Source: an uncultured Lysobacteraceae bacterium
GTDB taxonomy: Bacteria > Pseudomonadota > Gammaproteobacteria > Xanthomonadales > Xanthomonadaceae
Assembly: GCA_902825775.1 (NCBI GenBank)
Contig: CADECF010000009.1
Coordinates: 115,310 to 179,309 of the forward strand
Direction: 5' to 3'
DNA: 64,000 nucleotides
Below, one piece after another: positions 57,244 to 64,000 of this stretch (position 1 is its first letter; each line of letters begins with the position of its first letter). The position numbers were made by a program, and so were the translations under genes. The notes beneath the pieces are model-generated. The model saw only the letters and a program-made list of their open reading frames with translations. It was not told where the DNA came from and did not search any database.

Positions 57244-57927
57244 TCAGGCGGGCTGGCTAGGGGCCGGCTCGGGTTCGGTGTGGCAGTCGGCACGTCTGAC
57301 TTCTTCGACGAAACGCCGCATCTTATCGCCATCCTTGATTCCGGGCGCGCTTTCTATGCCCGAAGCGACATCCACCCCCCACGGCAGCGTCGCCAGGATG
57401 GCGTCGAAGACGTTATCCGGATGCAGGCCGCCGGCCACCACGTAAGGCTTGTTCAGGTTCAGCGTGGACGGGATGAGGGACCAGTCGAACACGCGGCCGG
57501 TACCGCCGCCGGTACCCGGTTCGTGGCTGTCGAACAGGAAGCCGGCCGCACCCGGATAGCGGACCTGCAACGCGCGGGCGTCGATCGGCTCGCCCCGCAT
57601 CGGCACCGCCTTCATGTAGGGCACGCCGAAGCTGCGGCAGAAGGCGTCGTCCTCGTTGCCGTGGAACTGCAGCAGGGTCGGCCGCACCTGCTTGACCACG
57701 TCGCGCACTTCTTCGGCATCGTTGTCCATGAACAACGCCACCGCGTCGACCAGCGGCGCCAGCGCGTTGCGCATGGCGCGCGCCTCGGTGGCGTGCACGC
57801 GTCGCGGGCTGTTGGGCGAGAACACGAAGCCGACGGCATCGGCGCCCAGCTCGCTGGCCAAGCGCACGTCGCCGGCGCGGGTGAAACCGCAGAATTTGAT
57901 GCGGGTGCGGAACAAGGTCCTGCTCAC
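57244..57927 (-). CDS. trpF: phosphoribosylanthranilate isomerase
   Basis: 227 residues, TIM barrel of the third tryptophan step. Catalytic Cys in KFCGFTR and Asp in [20 protein letters not shown]; phosphate sites [10 protein letters not shown] and [15 protein letters not shown]. Start GTG 57927, in GTGA with the truA stop. The C-terminal extension ([16 protein letters not shown]) is low-complexity. Confidence 0.95.
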   Translation of the reverse strand: MSRTLFRTRIKFCGFTRAGDVRLASELGADAVGFVFSPNSPRRVHATEARAMRNALAPLVDAVALFMDNDAEEVRDVVKQVRPTLLQFHGNEDDAFCRSFGVPYMKAVPMRGEPIDARALQVRYPGAAGFLFDSHEPGTGGGTGRVFDWSLIPSTLNLNKPYVVAGGLHPDNVFDAILATLPWGVDVASGIESAPGIKDGDKMRRFVEEVRRADCHTEPEPAPSQPA

Positions 57928-58709
57928 AGACTCACCTCGGTGGGCAACGCCCACGCTTTCGGATAAAGCGGCCCCAGGAATACTAGGCCCTGAGGGGGCG
58001 CCGTAGGCCCGGCTTGGGTGCGGTCGCGACTGCGCAGCACGTCGCCGACCCAGGCTTCCTGCCGGTCGCCGCGTCCGACTTCGAGCAGCGTACCGACCAG
58101 GTTACGCACCATATGGTGAAGGAAGGCGTTCGCCTGCACTTCGAATACCACTTCTTCGCCGCTGCGCCGCACTTCCAGCGCCTGCAGGTCGCGCCGCGCA
58201 TGCGGGGCCTGGCAGTGCACGGTGCGGAAAGCGGAGAAATCGTGTTCGCCGAGCAACGCTTGCGCGGCGCGAGCCATCGCCTCCGCGTCCAGCGGGCGGC
58301 GCTCCCACGACAAGGTCCTGCGTTCCAAGGCGGGACGTATCGGCCTGTTCAGCAGGCGGTAGCGGTAGCGCCGCGCGCGCGCCGAGAAACGCGCATGGAA
58401 ATCGTCGGCCACCGGCACGCACCAGCGCACGCAGACCGCATCCGGCAGGCGACTGGTGGCGCCGAGCATCCAGCCGCGCGGTTCGCGCGCCGCATCGCTG
58501 TCGAAATGCACCACTTGGCAGGCGGCGTGCACGCCGGCGTCGGTGCGCCCAGCGCAGACGGTCTGGACGGGCGCGGCCGCAACGTACGACAGCGCTTCCT
58601 CGAGCACCGCCTGCACGCTGCCGGGATCGCTTTCTCCGGGTTTGCTGAGCCGCTGCCAGCCGAGGAAATCGCTGCCGTCGTATTCGACGCCCAGCGCGTA
58701 GCGCGTCAC
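57924..58709 (-). CDS. truA: tRNA pseudouridine(38-40) synthase
   Basis: 261 residues. The catalytic Asp is D57 in [11 protein letters not shown]. Also seen: [16 protein letters not shown] and [19 protein letters not shown]. Start GTG 58709; no ATG is available before the first conserved strand. It is 19 bases after fimV and overlaps trpF. Confidence 0.95.
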   Translation of the reverse strand: MTRYALGVEYDGSDFLGWQRLSKPGESDPGSVQAVLEEALSYVAAAPVQTVCAGRTDAGVHAACQVVHFDSDAAREPRGWMLGATSRLPDAVCVRWCVPVADDFHARFSARARRYRYRLLNRPIRPALERRTLSWERRPLDAEAMARAAQALLGEHDFSAFRTVHCQAPHARRDLQALEVRRSGEEVVFEVQANAFLHHMVRNLVGTLLEVGRGDRQEAWVGDVLRSRDRTQAGPTAPPQGLVFLGPLYPKAWALPTEVSL

Positions 58710-58728
58710 TGCCGCCGGCCGCGACCTG

Positions 58729-60612
58729 TCATCGCGGCAAATCCTGCAGCAGGCGCACGGCTTCGGCGCGCGCATCGGGATCGCCGACCTGCACGATCTC
58801 CTGCAGCAGGCCGCGGGCGGTGTCGTGATCGCCCAGATCCATATAAGCGCGGGCCAGTTCGATGCGCTCATGGCCGATGCGCAGCTCGCCGTTGCCGCTG
58901 CCCTCGACGGCACCGCCGCCGTGCCAGGTCGGCGCCGAAGTGGCGTTGCCCGCCCAACGCGTCGGCGGTTGTGAGGCGCCGTTGCCGCGCGCGACAGTCT
59001 CGGCCGCGGCGGGCTTGGCGCTGGCGAATACCGGCACTTCCGGTTCGGCGACGACATCGGCGGTGGGCATGCTGGCCGCAAGCGCGGCGCTGTCCATCAC
59101 CGGTCGTGCCGACTTCGGCGCCGGCGTGCCGCGGCCGCGACGCGCCAGCCACCAGCCGATCAATCCGACCAGCACCAACCCCACGCCGCCGCCCAGCCAT
59201 AGCAAAGTACCGCTATCGGCCTGCGCCGGCGCCTTCTGGGTTTGAGCGGCCGCTGCGGCCGGTTTGGCCGCGGCTGGGTTGTTGGATTGGGCCAGGCGCT
59301 GCTGCGCGGCCGCCAGTTCGCTGTCCTTCAACGTGATCAGCTGCTGTTGTTGCTGCTGCAGTTTTTCCAGGTCGGCCAGGCGGGATTTGAGTTCCTGCAC
59401 TTCGGCGTCGCGCGCCGCCAGGGTTTCCTTGGTCGTTTGCAGTTCTTGTTGCTGTCGCAGCATGTCGCCCTCGCCTCCGGCGCTGGCGCCGGATCGTGTA
59501 CCTGCCTGCACGGCGCCATCGGCGGCCGGCGGGATGATTTCCAATCTTGCTCCGGCCACGGCAGGAGACTTCGGCGCAGCCGCATTCGGCGTTTCGCCGG
59601 CCGTCGTACTGGCCGCCGCCATCGCCGCGATGCTGGCCGCGCGCGCTTGCGCGCGCTCCTGCCGCGCACGGCGCCATTGTTCGATCTGGTCGCGGACGAT
59701 CACCGCCGCTTCGGCCGCACCGAGACTGGCGATTTCGTCGGCACCGGGCGCGCGCAATATCGCGCCCTGCTTGAGCTTGTTGATGTCGTTGCCGATGAAC
59801 GCGTCCGGATTGGTGCGCAGCAAGGCCAGCATGGTCTGGTCGAGCGTGTAGCCGGCCGGCTTCATCGCCACCGCGATTTCGGACAAGGTCTGGCCCGCTT
59901 TCACCGGCGCCAACGCGCCGTCCGGCGCGGCCGGTGCGGGAACCGCGGCTGCGGCTTCGTCCGGCGAAGGCATCGGCGCGGGCGGCGGTGGGACCCCGAT
60001 CGCAGACGACGGCGGCGGTTCGGAAGGTTCTGCGGCGACGGCTTCAGGCGCAGTTTCGGCCGGCGCTTCGGCGGGCTTGGGCGGCTCGGCGCCGAGTTCG
60101 GTCGGCGCGGCATCGATGGCCGGCGTTTCGGCCGGACGCGAGACCGTATCGGCCAACGTCGTCTGCGGCGCATCGATCATCGGCGCGCTGGGCGAAGGCG
60201 CATCGCGGGGCGGGTCGACCAATGCGGAATACTCGCGCACCAGCTTGCCCTGGCCCCATTCCACTTCGATCAGGAAGGTCAGCATCGGCTGGCTGATGGG
60301 CTGGGTGCTGGTCACGCGCACGGCCAGGCCGCCGCTGTTGTCGCGGACCACTGCGAACTGCAGATCGGCGACGATGCCCTGCGGCGGCTCCAGGCCGATG
60401 CGGGCGAAGGTTTCCGGCGAGGCCAGACGCGCCTGCAGTTGCTCGAGCTCGGCCGGATCGTTGGAAATGATCGGGATTTCCGCCAGCAGCGGCTGGTTGG
60501 CCTTGGACTTGACCTGGATCTGGCCCAGCCCGAGCGCCAACGCCTGTCCGCAGACCAGCGCCAACATCAGCGCGAATGCGACCCGGATTGCCCGTTTAGC
60601 CATTATCGACAC
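58729..60612 (-). CDS. fimV: FimV-family pilus assembly / polarity protein
   Basis: 627 residues. A signal peptide ends at ALA before [20 protein letters not shown], the FimV N-terminal domain that binds peptidoglycan. A Pro/Ala/Glu-rich linker and a LysM-like segment ([20 protein letters not shown]) follow. Then come a Gln-rich coiled coil (~395-450), one membrane helix ([20 protein letters not shown]) and a C-terminal TPR-like cap ([20 protein letters not shown]). Needed for type IV pilus function and polar targeting in relatives. GTG 60612 has GAGG eight bases upstream; ATG 60603 is an alternative. Confidence 0.93.
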   Translation of the reverse strand: MSIMAKRAIRVAFALMLALVCGQALALGLGQIQVKSKANQPLLAEIPIISNDPAELEQLQARLASPETFARIGLEPPQGIVADLQFAVVRDNSGGLAVRVTSTQPISQPMLTFLIEVEWGQGKLVREYSALVDPPRDAPSPSAPMIDAPQTTLADTVSRPAETPAIDAAPTELGAEPPKPAEAPAETAPEAVAAEPSEPPPSSAIGVPPPPAPMPSPDEAAAAVPAPAAPDGALAPVKAGQTLSEIAVAMKPAGYTLDQTMLALLRTNPDAFIGNDINKLKQGAILRAPGADEIASLGAAEAAVIVRDQIEQWRRARQERAQARAASIAAMAAASTTAGETPNAAAPKSPAVAGARLEIIPPAADGAVQAGTRSGASAGGEGDMLRQQQELQTTKETLAARDAEVQELKSRLADLEKLQQQQQQLITLKDSELAAAQQRLAQSNNPAAAKPAAAAAQTQKAPAQADSGTLLWLGGGVGLVLVGLIGWWLARRGRGTPAPKSARPVMDSAALAASMPTADVVAEPEVPVFASAKPAAAETVARGNGASQPPTRWAGNATSAPTWHGGGAVEGSGNGELRIGHERIELARAYMDLGDHDTARGLLQEIVQVGDPDARAEAVRLLQDLPR

Positions 60613-60673
60613 GCAACCCCCCTCGGCTGCCCACGGCGCTTATACCGTGGCAACACTATAGGGCCCGTTGACG

Positions 60674-61702
60674 CTATTGGGATAGGCCACGCCCGGCCAC
60701 CACCAGTTCGGCGATCTGCACCGCGTTCAGCGCAGCGCCCTTGCGGATGTTGTCCGACACGATCCACATATTCAGGCCGCGCGGATGCGACAGGTCGTCG
60801 CGGATGCGGCCGACGTAGACGGCGTCGTTGCCCGAGGCATGGGTGACCGGGGTCGGATAGCCGCCGGGCTTGCGCTCGTCGACCACTTCCACGCCCGGGG
60901 TGGATTCGAGCAGCTTGCGCGCCTCTTCCGCGGTGATCTTGTCGCGGGTCTCGATATTCACCGCCTCGGAATGGCCGTAGAACACCGGCACGCGGACCGC
61001 GGTGGGGTTCACCTGGATGCTGTCGTCGCCGAGGATCTTGCGGGTTTCCCAGATCAGCTTCATCTCTTCCTTGGTGAAGCCGTTCTCCATGAACTCGTCG
61101 ATGTGCGGAATCACGTTGAAGGCGATCTGCACCGGAAAACGCTCGGGCTCGACGCTCTGGAAGTTCAGCAAGCCGCCGGTCTGGCGGCCGAGTTCTTCCA
61201 GCGCGGAGCGGCCGGCGCCGGACACCGACTGGTAAGTAGCCACGTTGATGCGCTCGATACCGGCCTTGCGATGGATCGGCGCCAGCGCCACCAGCATCTG
61301 CATGGTCGAACAGTTCGGGTTGGCGATGATGCCGCGCGGGCGGTTCGATGCCGCGTCCGGGTTCACCTCGCTCACGACCAGCGGCACGTCGTCGTCGTAA
61401 CGGAAGGCCGAGCTGTTGTCGATCACCACCGCGCCCGCAGCGGCGAATTTCGGCGCGTATTCCTTGGAGATGGCGCCGCCGGCCGAGAACAGAGCGATAT
61501 CGACGCCGGTCGGGTCGAATTTCGCCAGATCCTGCACGTCCACTTCGCGATTGTTGAAGATCACCGAATCGCCGGCCGACCGCGCGCTGGCCAGCGCGAC
61601 CAGCTCGCCGACCGGGAATTGGCGCTCGGCCAGGATCGCCAGCATGACTTCGCCGACCGCGCCGGTGGCACCGACTACCGCAACCTTGTACTGCTTACTC
61701 AT
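60674..61702 (-). CDS. asd: aspartate-semialdehyde dehydrogenase
   Basis: 342 residues, making aspartate semialdehyde for lysine/diaminopimelate, threonine and methionine. NADP site VVGATGAVGEVMLAILAERQ; active-site Cys in IIANPNCSTMQM; substrate residues in ATYQSVSGAGRSALEEL and HSEAVNIET. Start ATG 61702 with GAGGAAAAG directly upstream. The longer open frame runs into an R3 repeat and is not used. Confidence 0.96.
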   Translation of the reverse strand: MSKQYKVAVVGATGAVGEVMLAILAERQFPVGELVALASARSAGDSVIFNNREVDVQDLAKFDPTGVDIALFSAGGAISKEYAPKFAAAGAVVIDNSSAFRYDDDVPLVVSEVNPDAASNRPRGIIANPNCSTMQMLVALAPIHRKAGIERINVATYQSVSGAGRSALEELGRQTGGLLNFQSVEPERFPVQIAFNVIPHIDEFMENGFTKEEMKLIWETRKILGDDSIQVNPTAVRVPVFYGHSEAVNIETRDKITAEEARKLLESTPGVEVVDERKPGGYPTPVTHASGNDAVYVGRIRDDLSHPRGLNMWIVSDNIRKGAALNAVQIAELVVAGRGLSQ

Positions 61703-61742
61703 CTTTTCCTCGGGTTTGTTTTGCTTTGCTTGCTTTGTTTTG

Positions 61743-61858
61743 CCGTCTCCCCTTTTGAAAAAGGGGGACACAGGGGGATTTGCTCTTGACCTTGCGTTGA
61801 TGAGCAACAGCAAAAGCAAATCCCCTCAATCCCCCTTTTTCAAAGGGGGAGGAACAGC
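61743..61858. repeat. R3 palindromic element between the hydroxyacid dehydrogenase and asd
   Basis: CCGTCTCCCCTTTTGAAAAA and CCCCCTTTTTCAAAGGGGGA pair at the ends; AGGGGGATTTGCT / AGCAAATCCCCT pair inside. It also encodes the last residues and the stop of the 2-hydroxyacid dehydrogenase. Confidence 0.9.
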
Positions 61859-62851
61859 TGAGGGTTTCGCGGCTGGAATCGGATTGCGCGGCTTGCCCGC
61901 TTCAGAACCGAAACCCAACGCCGCGATCAGATTATCCACCGCCAGCGCCACCATCGCACGCCGCGTGGCCAAACTTCCGCTGGCGATGTGCGGCGTCAGC
62001 ACCACATTGCTCAGTGCCAGCAGGCGCGGGTCGACCTTGGGTTCGCCTTCGAACACGTCGAGTCCGGCCGCGGCCAGGCGCCCGTGCGCAAGCGCATCGG
62101 CCAGCGCCGCTTCGTCGATCAGGCCGCCGCGGGCGATGTTGGTCAGCGTGGCGGTGGGTTTCATCGTGGCCAGCGTCGCGGCGTCGATCAAGTGATGGTT
62201 CTGCGCGGAGTACGGCAATACCAGCACGGCATGATCGGCCTGCGCAAATAACGTTTCGTAATCGACATAGGACGCGCGGCATTCGTGTTCGACCGTGGCC
62301 GGCAGGCGATGCCGGTTGTGGTACAGCACGCGCATGCCGAAGCCCGCCGCACGCTTGGCGATGCCCTGCCCGATCCGGCCCATGCCCAGGATGCCCAGCG
62401 TCGATCCATGCAGGTCCGCGCCCAGCAGGCTCTTGAACGACCAGCCCTGCCACTGGCCATCGCGCAACCAGCGCTCGGCTTCGGTGATGCGGCGCGCGGC
62501 GGCCATCATCAGGGCGAAGCCGAAGTCGGCAGTGGTTTCGGTGAGCACATCGGGCGTATTGGTCGCGACGATGCCGCGCGCCTGCAACGCCGCCACATCC
62601 AGATTGTTGTAGCCGACGCCGACGTTGGCGATCGCACGCAAACGCAATGCCTGCGCCACTTGCGCTTCGCCGATCGGATCGTTCAGCGTCACCAGCGCGC
62701 CATCGGCCTCGCGCAACGCTTCGGCGATGCGCGCAGGCGCGTGATCGGCGACCTCGCCGGTCGCGTCGACGTCGAAATAGGGTTCCAGCCGCGCGATGAT
62801 GTCGTCAAAGAGCGGCTGCGAGACCCAGACACGGGGCCGCGCTGCGTTCAT
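61826..62851 (-). CDS. D-2-hydroxyacid dehydrogenase (glyoxylate/hydroxypyruvate reductase type)
   Basis: 341 residues. NAD(P) motif [17 protein letters not shown], catalytic Arg in [13 protein letters not shown], Glu in [12 protein letters not shown], His in [11 protein letters not shown]. Closest in style to GhrB/TkrA-like 2-ketoaldonate and glyoxylate reductases; the exact substrate is not decided. Start ATG 62851, overlapping the aroC stop by four bases. The C-terminal [10 protein letters not shown] is encoded by an R3 repeat, which therefore replaced the original 3' end. Confidence 0.9.
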   Translation of the reverse strand: MNAARPRVWVSQPLFDDIIARLEPYFDVDATGEVADHAPARIAEALREADGALVTLNDPIGEAQVAQALRLRAIANVGVGYNNLDVAALQARGIVATNTPDVLTETTADFGFALMMAAARRITEAERWLRDGQWQGWSFKSLLGADLHGSTLGILGMGRIGQGIAKRAAGFGMRVLYHNRHRLPATVEHECRASYVDYETLFAQADHAVLVLPYSAQNHHLIDAATLATMKPTATLTNIARGGLIDEAALADALAHGRLAAAGLDVFEGEPKVDPRLLALSNVVLTPHIASGSLATRRAMVALAVDNLIAALGFGSEAGKPRNPIPAAKPSAVPPPLKKGD

Positions 62852-63960
62852 TTCGGCGCTTTTATCGGCGACGACTTGCCCGGGATCCGAGGCATCACTT
62901 CGCCCACATCGCCGCATTGCGCGCGATGGCGCAACGCCTGATCCATCAGCACCAGCGCCAGCATCGCCTCGCAGATCGGCGTGGCGCGGATGCCGACGCA
63001 GGGGTCGTGACGGCCGGTGGTGACGATGTCGACCTCTTCGCCGTGCACGTCCAGGCCGCGCGCCGGCAGGCGCAGGCTCGAGGTCGGCTTGAACGCCACC
63101 GACACCGTCACCGGCTGGCCGGAACTGATCCCGCCGAGGATGCCGCCGGCATGGTTGGACAGGAAACCTTCGCGGGTGGCCTCATCGCGGTGCTCACTGC
63201 CTTTTTGCGCGACGGATGCGAAGCCGTCGCCGACTTCGACGCCCTTGACCGCGTTGATCGACATCATCGCCGCGGCGAGTTCGCCGTCGAGCTTGCCGTA
63301 GATCGGCTCGCCCCAACCCGGCGGCACGTTGTCGGCGACCACCGTGATGCGCGCGCCGACCGAATCGCCGGATTTGCGCAGCGCATCCATATAATTTTCG
63401 AGTTCGGCGACTTGCGAGGCATCGGGCCAGAAGAACGGATTGCCTTCGACCGCGTTCCAATCGAACGAAGCCGGCAGCACGTCGCCGATCTGCGCCAGGT
63501 GGCCGCGCACTTGGACGCCGTACTTCTCGCTCAGCCATTTTTTGGCGACGACGGCCGCCGCCACCCGCATCGTGGTCTCGCGCGCCGAAGAACGTCCGCC
63601 GCCGCGCGGATCGCGGGCGCCGTATTTCTGCCAGTAGGTGTAATCGGCATGGCCCGGCCGGAACTGTTCGGCGATCTTGTCGTAATCCTTGCTGCGCGCA
63701 TCGGTATTGCGGATCAGCAGCGCGATCGGCGTGCCGGTGGTCTTGCCCTGGTAGACGCCGCTGAGGATCTCGATCTCGTCGGCTTCGTGCCGGGCCGACG
63801 TGTGCCGGGTCTTGCCTGTCGCGCGGCGCGCGAGATCGTGCGCGAATTCTTCCGCCGCGATCGCGATGCCCGGCGGGCAGCCGTCGATCACACAGCCGAT
63901 CGCCGGACCGTGCGATTCGCCGAACGTGGTGACGCGAAACAGATGTCCGAAAGTATTCAC
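62848..63960 (-). CDS. aroC: chorismate synthase
   Basis: 370 residues; converts EPSP to chorismate using reduced FMN. Conserved: [20 protein letters not shown], the [20 protein letters not shown] block, [19 protein letters not shown], and the [20 protein letters not shown] block near the C-terminus. Start GTG 63960 ([11 protein letters not shown]) with GAGGG about 8-12 bases upstream. It feeds the tryptophan genes further along the same strand. Confidence 0.96.
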   Translation of the reverse strand: MNTFGHLFRVTTFGESHGPAIGCVIDGCPPGIAIAAEEFAHDLARRATGKTRHTSARHEADEIEILSGVYQGKTTGTPIALLIRNTDARSKDYDKIAEQFRPGHADYTYWQKYGARDPRGGGRSSARETTMRVAAAVVAKKWLSEKYGVQVRGHLAQIGDVLPASFDWNAVEGNPFFWPDASQVAELENYMDALRKSGDSVGARITVVADNVPPGWGEPIYGKLDGELAAAMMSINAVKGVEVGDGFASVAQKGSEHRDEATREGFLSNHAGGILGGISSGQPVTVSVAFKPTSSLRLPARGLDVHGEEVDIVTTGRHDPCVGIRATPICEAMLALVLMDQALRHRAQCGDVGEVMPRIPGKSSPIKAPK

Positions 63961-63977
63961 GCAACCCGCCCTCGCTG

Positions 63978-64000
63978 CCCCCCCCTTTGAAAAAGGGGGG
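63978..64000. repeat. R3 element, partial at window edge
   Basis: CCCCCCCTTTGAAAAAGGGG begins a stem 18 bases before the aroC start and runs off the window. Confidence 0.7.

Overview
The window is high-GC bacterial DNA whose gene order points to the Xanthomonadaceae/Lysobacteraceae (a Lysobacter- or Luteimonas-like organism). Two conserved chromosomal blocks carry most of the signal: tpiA-secG-tRNA-Leu-nuoA..N-tRNA-fMet-rimP-nusA-infB-rbfA-truB-rpsO-pnp, and aroC-(2-hydroxyacid dehydrogenase)-asd-fimV-truA-trpF-trpB-(DUF3144)-trpA-accD-glmM. Most genes lie on the minus strand. The assignment is inferred from gene order and protein resemblance; no search was run.

Layout. 1-5766: a partial gene, a VOC protein, a flotillin, an NTF2-like secreted protein, a remnant of a REP-associated transposase (RAYT), and then a lower-GC three-gene operon (unknown 132-aa protein, AAA ATPase, HNH nuclease) that looks like a Septu-type anti-phage system with an extra component. 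5794-9576: a fused isobutyryl-CoA mutase (IcmF) carrying three palindromic repeats in frame. 9800-15586: a YXWGXW protein, a papain/hydrolase fusion, a phospholipase D-like enzyme and a Sel1 protein with a degenerate prolyl-hydroxylase domain. 15781-18195: leucine dehydrogenase and isovaleryl-CoA dehydrogenase (leucine catabolism). 18263-21462: an accessory patch with a seven-blade FG-GAP protein, a duplicated 3' end of the isovaleryl-CoA dehydrogenase gene, and a coupled pair of secreted proteins (tandem-repeat peptide plus ADYC-domain protein). 21847-31176: the transcription/translation operon, led by the initiator tRNA. 31390-46092: a complete 14-gene complex I operon. 46228-50627: tRNA-Leu, secG, tpiA, a 34-aa membrane peptide, a methyltransferase/SDR pair and a DUF6445-like protein. 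51200-52138: a 2OG-Fe(II) oxygenase. 52321-63960: the trp/accD/glmM/aroC block.

The intergenic space is filled with at least nine families of palindromic repeats (named R1-R9 here). They occur as REP/BIME-like pairs, sit on stop codons, interrupt conserved operons, and in icmF have become coding sequence. The best candidates for something not well described are the three-gene defence-like operon (3361-5766), the repeat insertions inside icmF, and the ADYC/tandem-repeat secreted pair (20337-21462).
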